From Succinimonas amylolytica DSM 2873 (lineage in GTDB: Bacteria; Pseudomonadota; Gammaproteobacteria; Enterobacterales; Succinivibrionaceae): a stretch of 64,000 nucleotides of DNA. The notes under the pieces were generated by a model. The model did no database searches, was not told the DNA's origin, and was given only the letters and a program-made list of their open reading frames with translations. Position numbers and translations under genes: made by a program. Positions 53,606 through 63,773 of the stretch are shown piece by piece. How positions within the stretch are numbered: position 1 is the stretch's first letter; the number at the start of each line of letters is the position of its first letter. The stretch is from contig NZ_KB899636.1 of assembly GCF_000378405.1 (NCBI RefSeq), positions 3,089 to 67,088 on the forward strand, written 5' to 3'.

Positions 53606-54385
53606 ATGCTGAAATATCTGACACTGGCCGGAATAACCGCCATGCTGCTCGGAGGATGCTCTCCTGCCGAGGACCAAAGTGCTCTTATGCAGGATCTTGT
53701 CAAAATTCTTCCTGCTGACCCGCAGAACCAGACCGAGGTTTCTCCGCTTTCCGACGGCAAGGGAATAAAGGTAACCGTCCGTAAAAACAACCTTAGTCTC
53801 CGGGATCGCAAAGAAAGTTCCCAGGATTTTGTAAACGCCCTGCCGGATTTTCTGACGGGATTTTTCTGCCAGGGCTCCATTATCTCCGGACAGTTTTCCA
53901 GATACATCAACAAAAACAGCTATCTGGATCTGGTATACCTCGACCAGTCAGGACAGAAACTCTCCGAACATATCATCAACAGCGATTTCTGCAAAAACAA
54001 CGGCAAAAACAGCTATAACACCACCAAGGCTCTGATGAAGCAGGAAAAACAGGGGTTCTACGACGAGGAATTTCTGAACAGGGTCTACCGCCCTCTTCTG
54101 GAAAAGAATCTGCCCCGCAGACTGGCCCCGAATCTTGTCATGGAACGGGCAGCCATAGGCCCCGGTTCCGAGGTCCATTTCTATGTGATTTACACCCGGG
54201 CCCCCGGAGAGGATAAACGACATTCCGTTGAAATCCTGGACGGCTATCTGGAACAGATGTACCGTGAAGCCTGCAAAAACAAAAGCTCACGGCATCTGAT
54301 TTCAATGCTGGACAAAATGAAGTGGCACGGCCTTATAAATAATCGCGAGGTTACCAATCTTGTAGCCGGAAAGCACTGCAACTGA
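53606..54385 (+). CDS. Putative lipoprotein of unknown function (259 aa)
   Basis: The N-terminus is a lipoprotein signal with the lipobox LLGGC (cleavage before Cys18 of MLKYLTLAGITAMLLGGC). The mature part is soluble, with a QSALMQDLVKILPADPQNQTEV region and a long C-terminal helical section (EILDGYLEQMYREACKNKSS). I start at the ATG at 53606, with GGAGGG nine bases upstream; the frame extends to 53555 but without a signal. No family is recognised. It is flanked by terminated proS and the opposed bioA. Confidence 0.8.
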   Translation: MLKYLTLAGITAMLLGGCSPAEDQSALMQDLVKILPADPQNQTEVSPLSDGKGIKVTVRKNNLSLRDRKESSQDFVNALPDFLTGFFCQGSIISGQFSRYINKNSYLDLVYLDQSGQKLSEHIINSDFCKNNGKNSYNTTKALMKQEKQGFYDEEFLNRVYRPLLEKNLPRRLAPNLVMERAAIGPGSEVHFYVIYTRAPGEDKRHSVEILDGYLEQMYREACKNKSSRHLISMLDKMKWHGLINNREVTNLVAGKHCN

Positions 54386-54530
54386 GGAAGCGAATCCGGA
54401 CTGCACAGCAATGTTGTGCTGTCAGGAAACGCCCTTTTTTAGACAGAAACGCAATAAAATCGCTACACCGTCTCGTCTCCTCCGGTTTCATAATGCCGGA
54501 TAGAGGATACTCCGTAAATCCGGGCACTGA

Positions 54531-55835
54531 CTACGCCCGGAACCCGGCAATCTCCCCCCGTTCCATTCCGGAAACCAGCTTCCGGACACTGCGGGTGCAC
54601 TTCAGAAGATTCTCGTCAGAAATTACAAATGGCGGATAAATGTAAATGATGTTTCCAAAAGGCCGCAGCCACACGCCCTCAGAAGTCAGAAACCGCTGCA
54701 TGCTCACCGTATCCACCGGCTGTTTCATCTCCACAACTCCTACCGCCCCCAGCACTCGCACCTCCCGAACCAGGGGAGACTCTGCCAGACTGCAGAGCTC
54801 CTGACGCAGCAGATCCTCTATATGATGCACCCGGGACTGCCAGTCATAACTCTCAAATACCCTGAGACTTCCCAGAGCTGCGCTTAGTGCCAGAGGATTC
54901 GCCATAAACGTAGGACCGTGCATCATTACCCTCGCCGAGGAATAGCCGATGGCTTCTCGGATTTTCTGCCCTGTCATGACAGCGCTCAATGAAATCATCC
55001 CCCCGGTAAGCCCCTTTCCAAGAGTCATAATATCCGGTGAAATTCCGGCAAAGCTACAGGCAAACATTTCGCCCGTGCGCCCAAAGCCGGTGGCAATCTC
55101 GTCGCAGATAAGGAGTATGTCATATTCTGCGGTAAGTTTTCTGGCCGCCTTCAGAAATTCCGGATGGTAAAAATACATACCCCCGGCCCCCTGCATCACG
55201 GGTTCCAGAATAAATCCGGCAATTTCGTCCTGGTATCTTTCCAGAGTGTCCCGCAGCTCCAGAATCGCGCCGGAATCCCATTTCTCACCAAATTTTATCC
55301 CGGGTCTGGAGATAAAGAACTGCTCCGGAACATATCCGGCATAGGGACTGGAAAACCCGCTTCCGGGATCGGTCACTGCCATGGCCCCCAGGGTATCACC
55401 ATGATACCCGCCCTGAAGGGCCAGGAATCTCTTGCGGGAAGGATTCCTGACACTCTGATACTGCACGGCCATTTTCAGAGCGATCTCCACGGCCACGGAT
55501 CCCGAATCCGCATAAAAAACATCGGAAAGCCCCGGAGGGGTAATTTTGGAAAGATTCCGGGCCAGCTCCGCCGCCGGCTCGTGAATGATTCCGGCAAACA
55601 TGACATGAGACATGATGCCTAGCTGCTGTTCCATTTCGGCAACAATGAGCGGGTGTCCATGCCCGTGGCATGCAGACCACCAGCTGGACACGCCGTCAAT
55701 CAGCTCTCTTCCGTCACTGAGATAAAGAGTAGTACCTGAAGCCCGGACCACATCCAGCACCGGAATCGGGTTTTCAAGAGAATCATAGGGATGCCACACA
55801 TGATCCCGGGCAAAAACCTGTAAATTATTGTTCAT
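54531..55835 (-). CDS. bioA: Adenosylmethionine-8-amino-7-oxononanoate aminotransferase
   Basis: BioA converts KAPA to DAPA in biotin synthesis, using SAM as amino donor. It is a class III PLP aminotransferase: HVWHPYDSL at the start, SSWWSACHGHGHP, FYADSGSVAVEIALKMA, QGGYHGDTLGAMAV, ICDEIATGFGRTG and the PLP lysine Lys274 in TLGKGLTGGM (same number as in E. coli). The Ser-Trp-Trp and Tyr residues that favour DAPA synthesis are present. It is divergent from bioBFC, as in E. coli. Confidence 0.97.
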   Translation of the reverse strand: MNNNLQVFARDHVWHPYDSLENPIPVLDVVRASGTTLYLSDGRELIDGVSSWWSACHGHGHPLIVAEMEQQLGIMSHVMFAGIIHEPAAELARNLSKITPPGLSDVFYADSGSVAVEIALKMAVQYQSVRNPSRKRFLALQGGYHGDTLGAMAVTDPGSGFSSPYAGYVPEQFFISRPGIKFGEKWDSGAILELRDTLERYQDEIAGFILEPVMQGAGGMYFYHPEFLKAARKLTAEYDILLICDEIATGFGRTGEMFACSFAGISPDIMTLGKGLTGGMISLSAVMTGQKIREAIGYSSARVMMHGPTFMANPLALSAALGSLRVFESYDWQSRVHHIEDLLRQELCSLAESPLVREVRVLGAVGVVEMKQPVDTVSMQRFLTSEGVWLRPFGNIIYIYPPFVISDENLLKCTRSVRKLVSGMERGEIAGFRA

Positions 55836-55872
55836 AATATATACTTCTGTAAACTATAAAACACAAAATACA

Positions 55873-55900
55873 TTGACAGTATACTCCCCTAGATTAAACT
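55873..55900 (+). promoter_or_regulatory. Predicted promoter of bioBFC
   Basis: TTGACA at 55873-55878 and TAAACT at 55895-55900 are 16 bases apart in the bioA-bioB divergent region, leaving a leader of about 135 bases. A TGTAAAC at about 55848 resembles one half of the BirA operator, but no matching second half is visible. Confidence 0.45.
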
Positions 55901-56041
55901 CAAGAACAATTTTCAGGAAGAGAGTCATTTGTTCGCAGCGTCTTTTCTCCGGAACTAAGCGGCAGTCCTGTTTTTAACAGGCTCTAGGGCTATTACGGCA
56001 GAAAGATTCAGCCGCATTATCAATCCCGGAGTAAATCAAGC

Positions 56042-57091
56042 ATGAATGAAATAAGACACAACTGGACACAGCGCGAGGTTAAGGAAATTCTGACCTCGCC
56101 TTTTCTGGAACTGGTTATGAGGGCAAATCAGGTACACCGGGAATATTTTCCCGGGGGGACTGTGCAGATAAGCTCGCTTCTTTCGATAAAAACCGGAAAC
56201 TGCCCCGAGGACTGCAAATACTGTCCGCAGAGCATTCATAACCATACCGGCCTTAGATCCGAAAAACTTCTGGATAAGAACACCGTTCTTGAAAAAGCCA
56301 AGAAGGCCCGGGATGCCGGAGCTACCCGCTTCTGCATGGGAGCGGCCTGGCGGGATCCCCGGGACCGGGATATGTCCTATATCGTCGAAATTATCAGGAT
56401 GGTAAAATCCCTGGGGCTGGAAACCTGCATGACGCTGGGAATGCTTACAGAAAACCAGGCCCGGGAACTTAAAAATGCAGGACTGGACTACTACAATCAC
56501 AATCTGGACACCTCCCCGGAGTATTACCGCGAAATCATCACCACAAGAACCTACGAGGAGCGCCTGAAAACCCTGGAAATCGTCCGCCGGGCCGGCATAA
56601 AAATCTGTTCCGGCGGCATTATCGGCATGGGAGAATCAAATGATGATCGGGCCAGCTTTCTGAGAACTCTTGCCAATCTGAATCCTCATCCGGAATCGGT
56701 TCCCATAAACATCCTGGTAAAGGTGCCGGGACTTCCCCTGGAACACCAGCCGGACGTTGATCCTCTGGAGTTCGTAAGAATGATTGCCACCGCCAGAATT
56801 ATCATGCCGGCATCATATGTCAGAATGTCTGCCGGGCGAAAATCACTTAGTGCCGAAGCCCAGGCACTGGCTTTTCTGGCCGGGGCCAATTCCGTTTTCT
56901 ACGGCTGCCGGCTTCTCACCACCCCGAATGCGGAGGAGGACACGGATCTGCTCCTGCTGAAAAAGCTGGGGGTAAAAACCACCCTGACAGGACCGCAAAG
57001 CACCCCGGAAGAGGATCATCAAAAAATCTGCGACAGTATTCACGACATAATCAGCGATCATAGCTGCTACAGTCTGGAGAAAAATCTGTGA
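56042..57091 (+). CDS. bioB: Biotin synthase
   Basis: BioB is the radical SAM enzyme that inserts sulfur into dethiobiotin. The cluster cysteines are Cys54, Cys58 and Cys61 in [35 protein letters not shown] and the Arg in RMSAGRKSL follow, with residues for the second, 2Fe-2S cluster. GGAG lies 11 bases before the ATG. Length (349) is normal. The stop overlaps the GTG start of bioF. Confidence 0.98.
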   Translation: MNEIRHNWTQREVKEILTSPFLELVMRANQVHREYFPGGTVQISSLLSIKTGNCPEDCKYCPQSIHNHTGLRSEKLLDKNTVLEKAKKARDAGATRFCMGAAWRDPRDRDMSYIVEIIRMVKSLGLETCMTLGMLTENQARELKNAGLDYYNHNLDTSPEYYREIITTRTYEERLKTLEIVRRAGIKICSGGIIGMGESNDDRASFLRTLANLNPHPESVPINILVKVPGLPLEHQPDVDPLEFVRMIATARIIMPASYVRMSAGRKSLSAEAQALAFLAGANSVFYGCRLLTTPNAEEDTDLLLLKKLGVKTTLTGPQSTPEEDHQKICDSIHDIISDHSCYSLEKNL

Positions 57092-58323
57092 ACCTTATAA
57101 ACCAGGTATTCGGCATCGGGAAACTTCTACAGGAAAGAAAAATCAGGGGACTTTTTCGGGAATGCCGGACATACGACAGAGGTCCGGTTCGGGGTCATGG
57201 CAGCCGCCAGATCCGCATCTCCGCCAGAACCTTTCTTAACTTCGCATCCAATGATTATCTGGGGCTCTCGGATCACCCGGAAATCCGCAGGGCTCTTCAT
57301 GAAGGCATTGACCGGTACGGAGGCGGAACCGGATCAAGCCCTTTGGTAACCGGACTGACTCCGGCCCATCAGGAACTCTCGGAAAGACTTCGGGACATCA
57401 CGGGAAAGGAAGACATACTGCTTTTCAGCACCGGATTTGCTGCAAACCAGGCACTGATAAAGGCCTTCATTTCCCTGAACGCTGAAATCTATCTCGACCG
57501 TCTGTCTCACGCCTCCATGCAGGACATGGCCTTTCATACCCGCAAGATTTTCCGGTTCCGGCACAATGATGCCGGCCACCTGGAACAGCGTCTCGCCACC
57601 GGGAACACCCCGGGAATCATAGGCACCGAAGGGGTCTTCAGCATGGACGGAGACCTAGCCCCCCTGAAGAAGCTTCAGGATCTCCGGGAAAAGTTCCGTG
57701 CTCCTCTGATTCTCGATGATGCCCATGGCTTCGGCGTGCACGGTTTCCGGGGACACGGCACCGCCGCTCTCCTGTGCGGCGGATTTCAAAACACCGATAT
57801 CTATATGGGAACTCTGAGCAAGGCGGCAGGACTTTCCGGAGCATTTATTGCCGGGGATCGGGAATTTCTGAGTTTTATGACCAACACCTCCCGGGAGTAT
57901 ATCTATTCCACCATGGCTCCGGCTTTTCTGGCTCACGGGATCCTAAAATCTCTGGATATCATCGAGGGCGACGAGGGAGAGGATCGCCGCTTACAGCTTG
58001 CAGCGCGCATCCGGAACTTTCATACTGCCATGCGGGAACTCCTGCCAGAATACTGTCCGCAATCGGAAACCGCCATTCAGCCCGTGATTATCGGAAATAC
58101 CGGAATCCTGATCCGGGTAGCGGAGGAACTCCGCCGGGAAGGCATTATCGCCGGCGGCATGAGACCGCCCACTGTGCCTGAGGGTACCGCCCGGCTCAGA
58201 ATAACGCTGACCGCAGCACACCAAAAACAGGATACAGATTATCTTGCAGAAAAGCTTTCCGGCATTATCAGCAGAATAAGAAACAGCGGTGCAGACAGTA
58301 GCAGCACCGGAATCTCGCCATGA
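57088..58323 (+). CDS. bioF: 8-amino-7-oxononanoate synthase
   Basis: BioF condenses pimeloyl-ACP (or -CoA) with alanine to give KAPA. It is an alpha-oxoamine synthase with [37 protein letters not shown] and the PLP lysine Lys245 in [12 protein letters not shown]. The start is GTG at 57088 overlapping the bioB stop. At 411 residues it is about 25 longer than E. coli BioF, with the extra length mainly at the two ends. Confidence 0.96.
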   Translation: MNLINQVFGIGKLLQERKIRGLFRECRTYDRGPVRGHGSRQIRISARTFLNFASNDYLGLSDHPEIRRALHEGIDRYGGGTGSSPLVTGLTPAHQELSERLRDITGKEDILLFSTGFAANQALIKAFISLNAEIYLDRLSHASMQDMAFHTRKIFRFRHNDAGHLEQRLATGNTPGIIGTEGVFSMDGDLAPLKKLQDLREKFRAPLILDDAHGFGVHGFRGHGTAALLCGGFQNTDIYMGTLSKAAGLSGAFIAGDREFLSFMTNTSREYIYSTMAPAFLAHGILKSLDIIEGDEGEDRRLQLAARIRNFHTAMRELLPEYCPQSETAIQPVIIGNTGILIRVAEELRREGIIAGGMRPPTVPEGTARLRITLTAAHQKQDTDYLAEKLSGIISRIRNSGADSSSTGISP

Positions 58324-59108
58324 ACCTTATAGAAAAAAGATTTTCCAAAGCCGCTATGGCTTATGACTCCCGGGCCCTGATTCAGAAAAGAATTGCCGCC
58401 GCCCTTCTTGCTGAAATACCGGATGGGTTTTCCCACGCGGCGGATCTCGGTTCCGGTCCCGGAGTAAACTTTAAAAGGCTGCGCCAAAAAGCCATCCAGG
58501 TCACCGGCATCGATTTTTCCCCGGCAATGACCGGCATTGCTGCCAGCCTTGGAATCCCCGGAGTCCGGGCTGTTACCGGCAATATCGAGGAAATTCCCCT
58601 GCCTGATAACTCCTGCGATCTGCTGTTTTCCTCCCTGGCCTTGCAATGGTGCCGGATGGATCGGGTCTTCCGGGAAATCCGCCGCGTAAGCCGGAACAGA
58701 TCCTTCATCGCTCTGGCATTTCCGGTTTCGGGAACACTCACCGAGCTCGAAGAGGCCCTCCGGAAGGCGGGACTCCAAAATCGTATCATCAGATTCCATG
58801 AGCCGGAAGAAATAAAACAGATCCTTAAAAACACCGGTATTTCCGGAAATATCCGGCTCTCCGAACAGGACTTTACAGAATGTTACTCTTCGGCCAGGGA
58901 CTATCTGGACTCCATCCGGAAAATCGGGGCCGGATCAGCTCCCGAAAATTCCCCGGTTTCCCGGGACTCCTACCGGAGACTTCATGACCTTCTCAGGGAG
59001 CTTGAACGGCAAAACCGTCTTGTCCATACCTACAGAACTCTTTTCATTACAGGATATCTGCTCAAAAACGCTGCCCCGCCCCTACCGGCGCAGAAGTTCA
59101 TTTGTTAA
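58320..59108 (+). CDS. bioC: Malonyl-ACP O-methyltransferase BioC
   Basis: BioC methylates malonyl-ACP so that fatty acid synthesis can build the pimeloyl chain. The SAM-binding motif AADLGSGPGVNFKRL is near residue 40. VTGIDFSPAMTGIA, IEEIPLPDNSCDLLFSSLALQW and a C-terminal RTLFITGYLLKN follow. It starts within the bioF stop (ATGA). The operon ends here: bioD, which follows bioC in E. coli, is absent, and bioH, needed to remove the methyl group, is also not in the window. Confidence 0.92.
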   Translation: MNLIEKRFSKAAMAYDSRALIQKRIAAALLAEIPDGFSHAADLGSGPGVNFKRLRQKAIQVTGIDFSPAMTGIAASLGIPGVRAVTGNIEEIPLPDNSCDLLFSSLALQWCRMDRVFREIRRVSRNRSFIALAFPVSGTLTELEEALRKAGLQNRIIRFHEPEEIKQILKNTGISGNIRLSEQDFTECYSSARDYLDSIRKIGAGSAPENSPVSRDSYRRLHDLLRELERQNRLVHTYRTLFITGYLLKNAAPPLPAQKFIC

Positions 59109-59188
59109 ACAGTCAGAATCTGGGATAATATGGCGATAGCATTACGGCAGTACTGCACTAAAGAGACCAATCACCCGGAGGAAACTCT

Positions 59189-59878
59189 ATGAACAATCTC
59201 AAATACCTGATCTCAGCCCTGACCCTCGGGGCCGTTCTGACAGTTCCCGTTCAAGCCTCAGCAAAGGAGGCGGTGACAGCCCCAGGTAATGAAACCGCCA
59301 GCAGAATTCTCTCCGCAGAGAGTTCATCCCAGGACCCAGATGACGATACCGAAAAACAGGAGATGCCACGGAATACCGCCCCCGCTCTCCTGCCGGAGAA
59401 CTGCACCCTTCTGAGCTACACCAAAGACGGGGTCTTTACCTCCTACCGCTGTCCGGATCATGACATCATGGGAATTGTTATCGAACCAAAAAACAACCTG
59501 ACTGCCGATCTGCTTATTCAGGATCTGGTCACCTCCGGAGACTGTACGGAGCAGGTGAATGAGAACTATATATACGGACAGCGGCTTTCCTGCCGGAATG
59601 GCGATGAAACCTATGACGCCTATGTGGGAAAAAGCCCCACCGGATTTCTGATTATGCTGACCGCAGATTCCAGCTATAACGACAGCATCGTGCTGAGCGC
59701 TCTCCAGAACCTGACCCTGACCATTTATTTCTTCCAGCGCCATGTGGCCAAGGATCAGGAACAGATCGACTACCTGCACGACATTCTTAATAAGGCCACA
59801 CCGGCCCGGGATGCCATGGAAATGAACGACATCCGCATGAAAAGCAAAGAGAGAAAAGAAACAAAATCCCGGCAGTGA
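59189..59878 (+). CDS. Exported hypothetical protein (229 aa)
   Basis: A clear Sec signal (MNNLKYLISALTLGAVLTVPVQA, cleavage probably after QASA) is followed by an acidic, low-complexity linker (about 28-65) and a domain with three conserved-looking cysteines (ENCTLLSY, YRCPDHD, SGDCTEQ; a fourth in RLSCRNG), suggesting two disulfides. The last 30 residues are highly charged. GGAGG lies eight bases before the ATG. No family is recognised. It follows bioC by 80 bases and could be weakly co-transcribed, but it has no visible link to biotin. Confidence 0.8.
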   Translation: MNNLKYLISALTLGAVLTVPVQASAKEAVTAPGNETASRILSAESSSQDPDDDTEKQEMPRNTAPALLPENCTLLSYTKDGVFTSYRCPDHDIMGIVIEPKNNLTADLLIQDLVTSGDCTEQVNENYIYGQRLSCRNGDETYDAYVGKSPTGFLIMLTADSSYNDSIVLSALQNLTLTIYFFQRHVAKDQEQIDYLHDILNKATPARDAMEMNDIRMKSKERKETKSRQ

Positions 59879-59947
59879 TTCGCATCAGCCCTAACCGCAT
59901 ACTCATCCGCTGTTTTTTTTCCTCCTGACAAAAACCGGAAAAATGAA

Positions 59948-59985
59948 CAAAAAGAGACTTTGCAGTACTGCAAGGTCTCCTTTTT
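59948..59985. terminator. Bidirectional terminator between the exported protein gene and flgI
   Basis: An imperfect stem (aaaaagagac..tttgca with tgcaag..gtctccttttt) is flanked by an A-tract and a T-tract, so it can stop transcription from both convergent sides. Confidence 0.75.
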
Positions 59986-60039
59986 ACGAAGCGGCAAGAG
60001 ACCGGAAGATGAAGGATTCCGGTTATCCCCATAGCGACA

Positions 60040-61155
60040 TCAGATAATCACCAGTTCTCCCTCAATGGCCCCGGCCTGCTCCAAAGCCTCCAGAACGCTC
60101 ATCAGATCACCCGGAGCCATGCCCACCTGATTTATAGCCCGTACCAGATCATCAAGAGTGGTGCCGGTATCCAGCTTGAACATTTTGCCAGTCTTTTCGG
60201 TAACCGAAATATTGCTGTTGGGAACCACTACCGTCTCTCCGCCGGAGAAGGGCTCCGGCTGCGACACCTGAGTGTTCTCCTTGATAGAAACCGTAAGACC
60301 GCCATGCGTTATGGCCACCGGCCGCAGTCTGACGTTCTGGCCGATAACAATGGTGCCGGTACGGGAATTTACAATGATTTTGGCAGCTTCATTGCCCTGC
60401 TCCACATCCAGATTCTCTATCTGGGACAGATATTCCACTCTCTGATTGGAATCCCGGGGAGCCTGAATTCTGATGGTAACTCCGTCCACAGCCGTAGCAG
60501 TACCGTTACCATACTTGCTGTTAATTATCCCTGCCACTCTTTTGGCGGTGGTGAAATCGGATCTCACCAGATTCAGATTGATGGTGTCACCGATATTAAA
60601 GGCTGACGGAACCTCTCTCTCCACGGTGGCTCCGTTGGCAATACGTCCCACTGTCGGGGTATTGACTACCACCTTTGATCCATCGGCGCCTTCCACACCA
60701 AGACCGGATACCACCAGGGATCCCTGAGCTACAGCATAAATATTGCCGTCAACGCCCTTAAGAAAGGTCTGCAGCAGCGTACCGCCCCTGAGACTCTTTG
60801 CTTCACCGATAGCGGAAACCGTAACGTCTATAACCTGACCAGGCTTGGCAAACGGCGGCAGATCGGCATGGACAATTACCGGAGCCACATCCTTGATCTT
60901 GGGCCGCACACTGGGATCAACCTTGATCCCGAAATTATTAAGCATGGTTCGAAAGCTCTGTTCAGAAAAGGCATTATTCTTTTCACCAGTGCCGTTAAGC
61001 CCCACCACCAGGCCATAACCGATAAGCTGGTTGGATCTGACACCGCCAACATTGGCGATATCCTTGATTCTGGCAGCCTCGGAAATGCCCGGAACAGCAA
61101 CCGCTATCAGCATCCCCAGCGCCATCAGAACAATCATCAAAAATCTTTTAGTCAT
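60040..61155 (-). CDS. flgI: Flagellar P-ring protein FlgI
   Basis: FlgI forms the P ring around the flagellar rod in the peptidoglycan layer. It has a Sec signal ([27 protein letters not shown]), then [53 protein letters not shown] and the C-terminal [32 protein letters not shown] start at the ATG at 61155, with GGGAG eight bases upstream; a TTG at 61170 is in frame. It is the last gene of the flgFGHI run; flgJ, expected next, is missing and a terminator follows. Confidence 0.96.
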   Translation of the reverse strand: MTKRFLMIVLMALGMLIAVAVPGISEAARIKDIANVGGVRSNQLIGYGLVVGLNGTGEKNNAFSEQSFRTMLNNFGIKVDPSVRPKIKDVAPVIVHADLPPFAKPGQVIDVTVSAIGEAKSLRGGTLLQTFLKGVDGNIYAVAQGSLVVSGLGVEGADGSKVVVNTPTVGRIANGATVEREVPSAFNIGDTINLNLVRSDFTTAKRVAGIINSKYGNGTATAVDGVTIRIQAPRDSNQRVEYLSQIENLDVEQGNEAAKIIVNSRTGTIVIGQNVRLRPVAITHGGLTVSIKENTQVSQPEPFSGGETVVVPNSNISVTEKTGKMFKLDTGTTLDDLVRAINQVGMAPGDLMSVLEALEQAGAIEGELVII

Positions 61156-61282
61156 AACAGACTCCCGCAAGACAATTCTGTCAGCTCATGTCAGCTAACC
61201 GACGCAAACTCCATCTCTGCTTATGATTATTCAAGATATGTGCCAGAATCCCCCGGGGAAATTCCCCGGGAACTCCGCCCGG

Positions 61283-61966
61283 TCAGAACGGCATCCATTT
61301 GCTGTTAAAGAATTTGGACAGCCAGCCCTTTTCAGTTGTATTGGAAAAGTCACCGGTACCGCCGTACTGAATTCTGGCGTCGGCAATTTTCTGAGAGGAA
61401 ACCGTATTGTCGGCATTTACATCCTCGGATCTGACAATGCCGGTAATTCTGATATACTCGTTGCCATTGGTCAGCATTACCCATTTCTCACCGCGCACCA
61501 CCAGATTTCCGTTGGCCAGTACCTTGACCACGCTCACAGAAATATTGCCGGTAAGACTGTTACTCTGAGAGGCCTTTGCCGATCCCGAAAAGTCTCCGGA
61601 ACTTCCCATTCCGGCCTCGGTGGTATAGCCGCCGATTCTGACCGGTTTTCCGCCAAGAGTCAGTGCGGAAAGGCTGTTTTTGTTCTTCTTTTCGGTTTCA
61701 TTGCTGGCATTCTTGCTGGCACGGGTACTTTCCCGAAGCTCCACGCTGATAATGTCTCCCACCCGGTGGGCCTTGATATCAGTGTACAGATTGTCAGGTC
61801 TGGCAATTCCGAAAATCGATCCGTCGGGAACAATGTCCGCCACCGTATCCTCAGGAAGCGCCGGAGCGTACTTGGGATCATCCGGCACCGGATCCATCAT
61901 GCCGGCGCACCCGGCATTTAACACTGCAATGCCGGCAAATGTCAGGGCTGCTATCGTTCTGTTCAT
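61283..61966 (-). CDS. flgH: Flagellar L-ring lipoprotein FlgH
   Basis: FlgH forms the L ring in the outer membrane. The lipoprotein signal ends LNAGC. The mature part has GSIFG, DIKAHRVGDIISVELRE, and the C-terminal block GNLVVRGEKWVMLTNGNEYIRITGIVRSEDV with ARIQYGGTGDF. Length (227) matches the family. It lies between flgG and flgI in the usual order. Confidence 0.95.
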   Translation of the reverse strand: MNRTIAALTFAGIAVLNAGCAGMMDPVPDDPKYAPALPEDTVADIVPDGSIFGIARPDNLYTDIKAHRVGDIISVELRESTRASKNASNETEKKNKNSLSALTLGGKPVRIGGYTTEAGMGSSGDFSGSAKASQSNSLTGNISVSVVKVLANGNLVVRGEKWVMLTNGNEYIRITGIVRSEDVNADNTVSSQKIADARIQYGGTGDFSNTTEKGWLSKFFNSKWMPF

Positions 61967-62119
61967 AAAATCACCCTCCGGAGGCTATAACTTTTTCTCT
62001 CTTTCCCGGGAAAACCCGCATTGTATTTCCAGGCTGTCAAAATTCTGAATGCTCCCCGGCCGGTTCCGGCACCGGAACTCCGGTACTAAACAATCAGGGA
62101 GCTGGTACTAATACCGGTA

Positions 62120-62908
62120 TTAAAGCGTCTGAACCAGATTGCCCATCATCTGATCCACTGTATGAAGAACCTTGGAGTTCATTTCATATACTCTCTGGGC
62201 AGTAATGAGGTTAACCAGCTCCTCAGTAACATTAACATTGGAGACTTCAAGACAGCACTGATTGATGGTGCCCACGCCGTCAGCGCCGGCAATACCCTGA
62301 ATTGGAGCCCCGGATGCCGAGGTTTCGGCAAAAAGGTTTTCTCCGATGGGCTCAAGACCGGTATTGTTAACAAAAGTGGTAACAGTAATCTGCCCCAGAA
62401 CCTGGGATTCGGCCTGATCAGCAGTGGTTATGCTTACCTGGCCATCCTTGCCCACGGTAATGCTCTTGGCATTTTCCGGAACCTGAATCTCCGGCAGCAG
62501 CGGGTAGCCGCTGCCCACGGTAACAATAGTTCCTTCCTGATTCAGGGTAAACTGGCCGTTTCTGGTATATTTGGTGGTGCCATCCGGCATCTGTATCTCA
62601 AAAAAGCCATCGCCGGAAATCATCAGATCCAGAGTATTATTGGTGGTCTGCACGTCCCCCTGACCGAACTGCTTCTGGGTAGCAACCACCTTGGCACCGG
62701 CCCCCAGCATCAGTCCCGAAGGCAGCGTAGTATCCGCAGAGGAACGGCCACCCGGCTGATTCACATTCTGATAAAGCAGATCCTCAAATACGGCCCGCCC
62801 TTTCTTGTAGCCTACTGTTGAAGCATTGGCCAGATTGTTCGAGGTAACGGAAATATTGGTCTGCTGCGCATCCAGTCCGCTTTTGCTAATCCACAATGCC
62901 GGTATCAT
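62120..62908 (-). CDS. flgG: Flagellar distal rod protein FlgG
   Basis: FlgG builds the distal rod. The N-terminal rod/hook signature is LWISKSGLDAQQTNISVTSNNLANASTVGYKKGRAVFEDLLYQ. The middle has DLMISGDGFFEIQMPDGTTKYTRNGQF, and the C-terminus ends with the coiled segment NVTEELVNLITAQRVYEMNSKVLHTVDQMM. Length is 262, close to E. coli FlgG (260). It is co-directional with flgF, 85 bases away. Confidence 0.97.
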   Translation of the reverse strand: MIPALWISKSGLDAQQTNISVTSNNLANASTVGYKKGRAVFEDLLYQNVNQPGGRSSADTTLPSGLMLGAGAKVVATQKQFGQGDVQTTNNTLDLMISGDGFFEIQMPDGTTKYTRNGQFTLNQEGTIVTVGSGYPLLPEIQVPENAKSITVGKDGQVSITTADQAESQVLGQITVTTFVNNTGLEPIGENLFAETSASGAPIQGIAGADGVGTINQCCLEVSNVNVTEELVNLITAQRVYEMNSKVLHTVDQMMGNLVQTL

Positions 62909-62993
62909 ACGTTATTCCTCTTTTCAAAAATCCGTTAATAGTTTTCAGGTACTATCAATATTGCAAGGTCCATGCCATTATCAGCTGACGTGT

Positions 62994-63740
62994 TTATGAC
63001 ATTCTGAGCAGGGAATTCTGAGCTTCGTCATTCTGCTCGGCATTCCGCATCATCTTGAGCTGCATGTCAAACTGCCGCTGCAGACTGATAATGCTGGTCA
63101 TCTCATGAACCACATTGACATTGCTGGCCTCCAGAGCACCTCCTATCACACCGACATCTTCATTGAAGGGCACAGTCCCCCCGTCTGCCGGACGGAACAG
63201 TCCGTCCGCCCCCTTGACCGTCAGATTATCGGGAATCTTGACCAGCTTAATCTGGGCAAATTCCTCCACAATGGTAATATCCGCTCCGGCCGGCCGGCCG
63301 CTTATCACGCCGTCATTGTTTATGGATACCTTATCCAGCGGCACCGGAAGCACAATCTCGTTTCCGGAATCATCCAGGAGTATCTGTCCGTTTGAGGTCT
63401 TTAGGACGCCGTTTTCATCAATGGTCAGACTGCCATTTCTGGTATATGCCTCCGCACCATTGCGGTCCTGTACCGCAAAGTAGCCCTCCCCGCGAACCGC
63501 CAGATCCAGATCCCTGCCGGTAGTCATCAAAGTGCCAGATTCCAGGTTGTAGCCCGGTCTCTCAGTCATGGAAAAAGCCCGAGATTTAAACCCGGGACCG
63601 TAGGCATTGATGGTTCTGGCCTGTTCCAGATCCGCTTTGAAGGCCGTAGTGGACGCGTTAGCCAGGTTGTTGCCGTGAAGTGCAATGCCATGAAAGTTTT
63701 CTTTGGCGCCTGACATGGCGATATAGAGCATTCTGTCCAT
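62994..63740 (-). CDS. flgF: Flagellar proximal rod protein FlgF
   Basis: FlgF is a proximal rod component. It starts MDRMLYIAMSGAKENFHGIALHGNNLANASTTAFKADLEQARTI, has the GEGYFAVQDRNGAEAYTRNGSLTI block and ends in VHEMTSIISLQRQFDMQLKMM, all typical. The order flgF-flgG-flgH-flgI is the standard one; flgBCDE would lie beyond the right edge. A predicted sigma-54 promoter lies about 35 bases upstream, suggesting flgF begins a separate transcript. Confidence 0.96.
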   Translation of the reverse strand: MDRMLYIAMSGAKENFHGIALHGNNLANASTTAFKADLEQARTINAYGPGFKSRAFSMTERPGYNLESGTLMTTGRDLDLAVRGEGYFAVQDRNGAEAYTRNGSLTIDENGVLKTSNGQILLDDSGNEIVLPVPLDKVSINNDGVISGRPAGADITIVEEFAQIKLVKIPDNLTVKGADGLFRPADGGTVPFNEDVGVIGGALEASNVNVVHEMTSIISLQRQFDMQLKMMRNAEQNDEAQNSLLRMS

Positions 63741-63773
63741 AATCGTTACCTCTTGTACTGATATTTATAGAGA

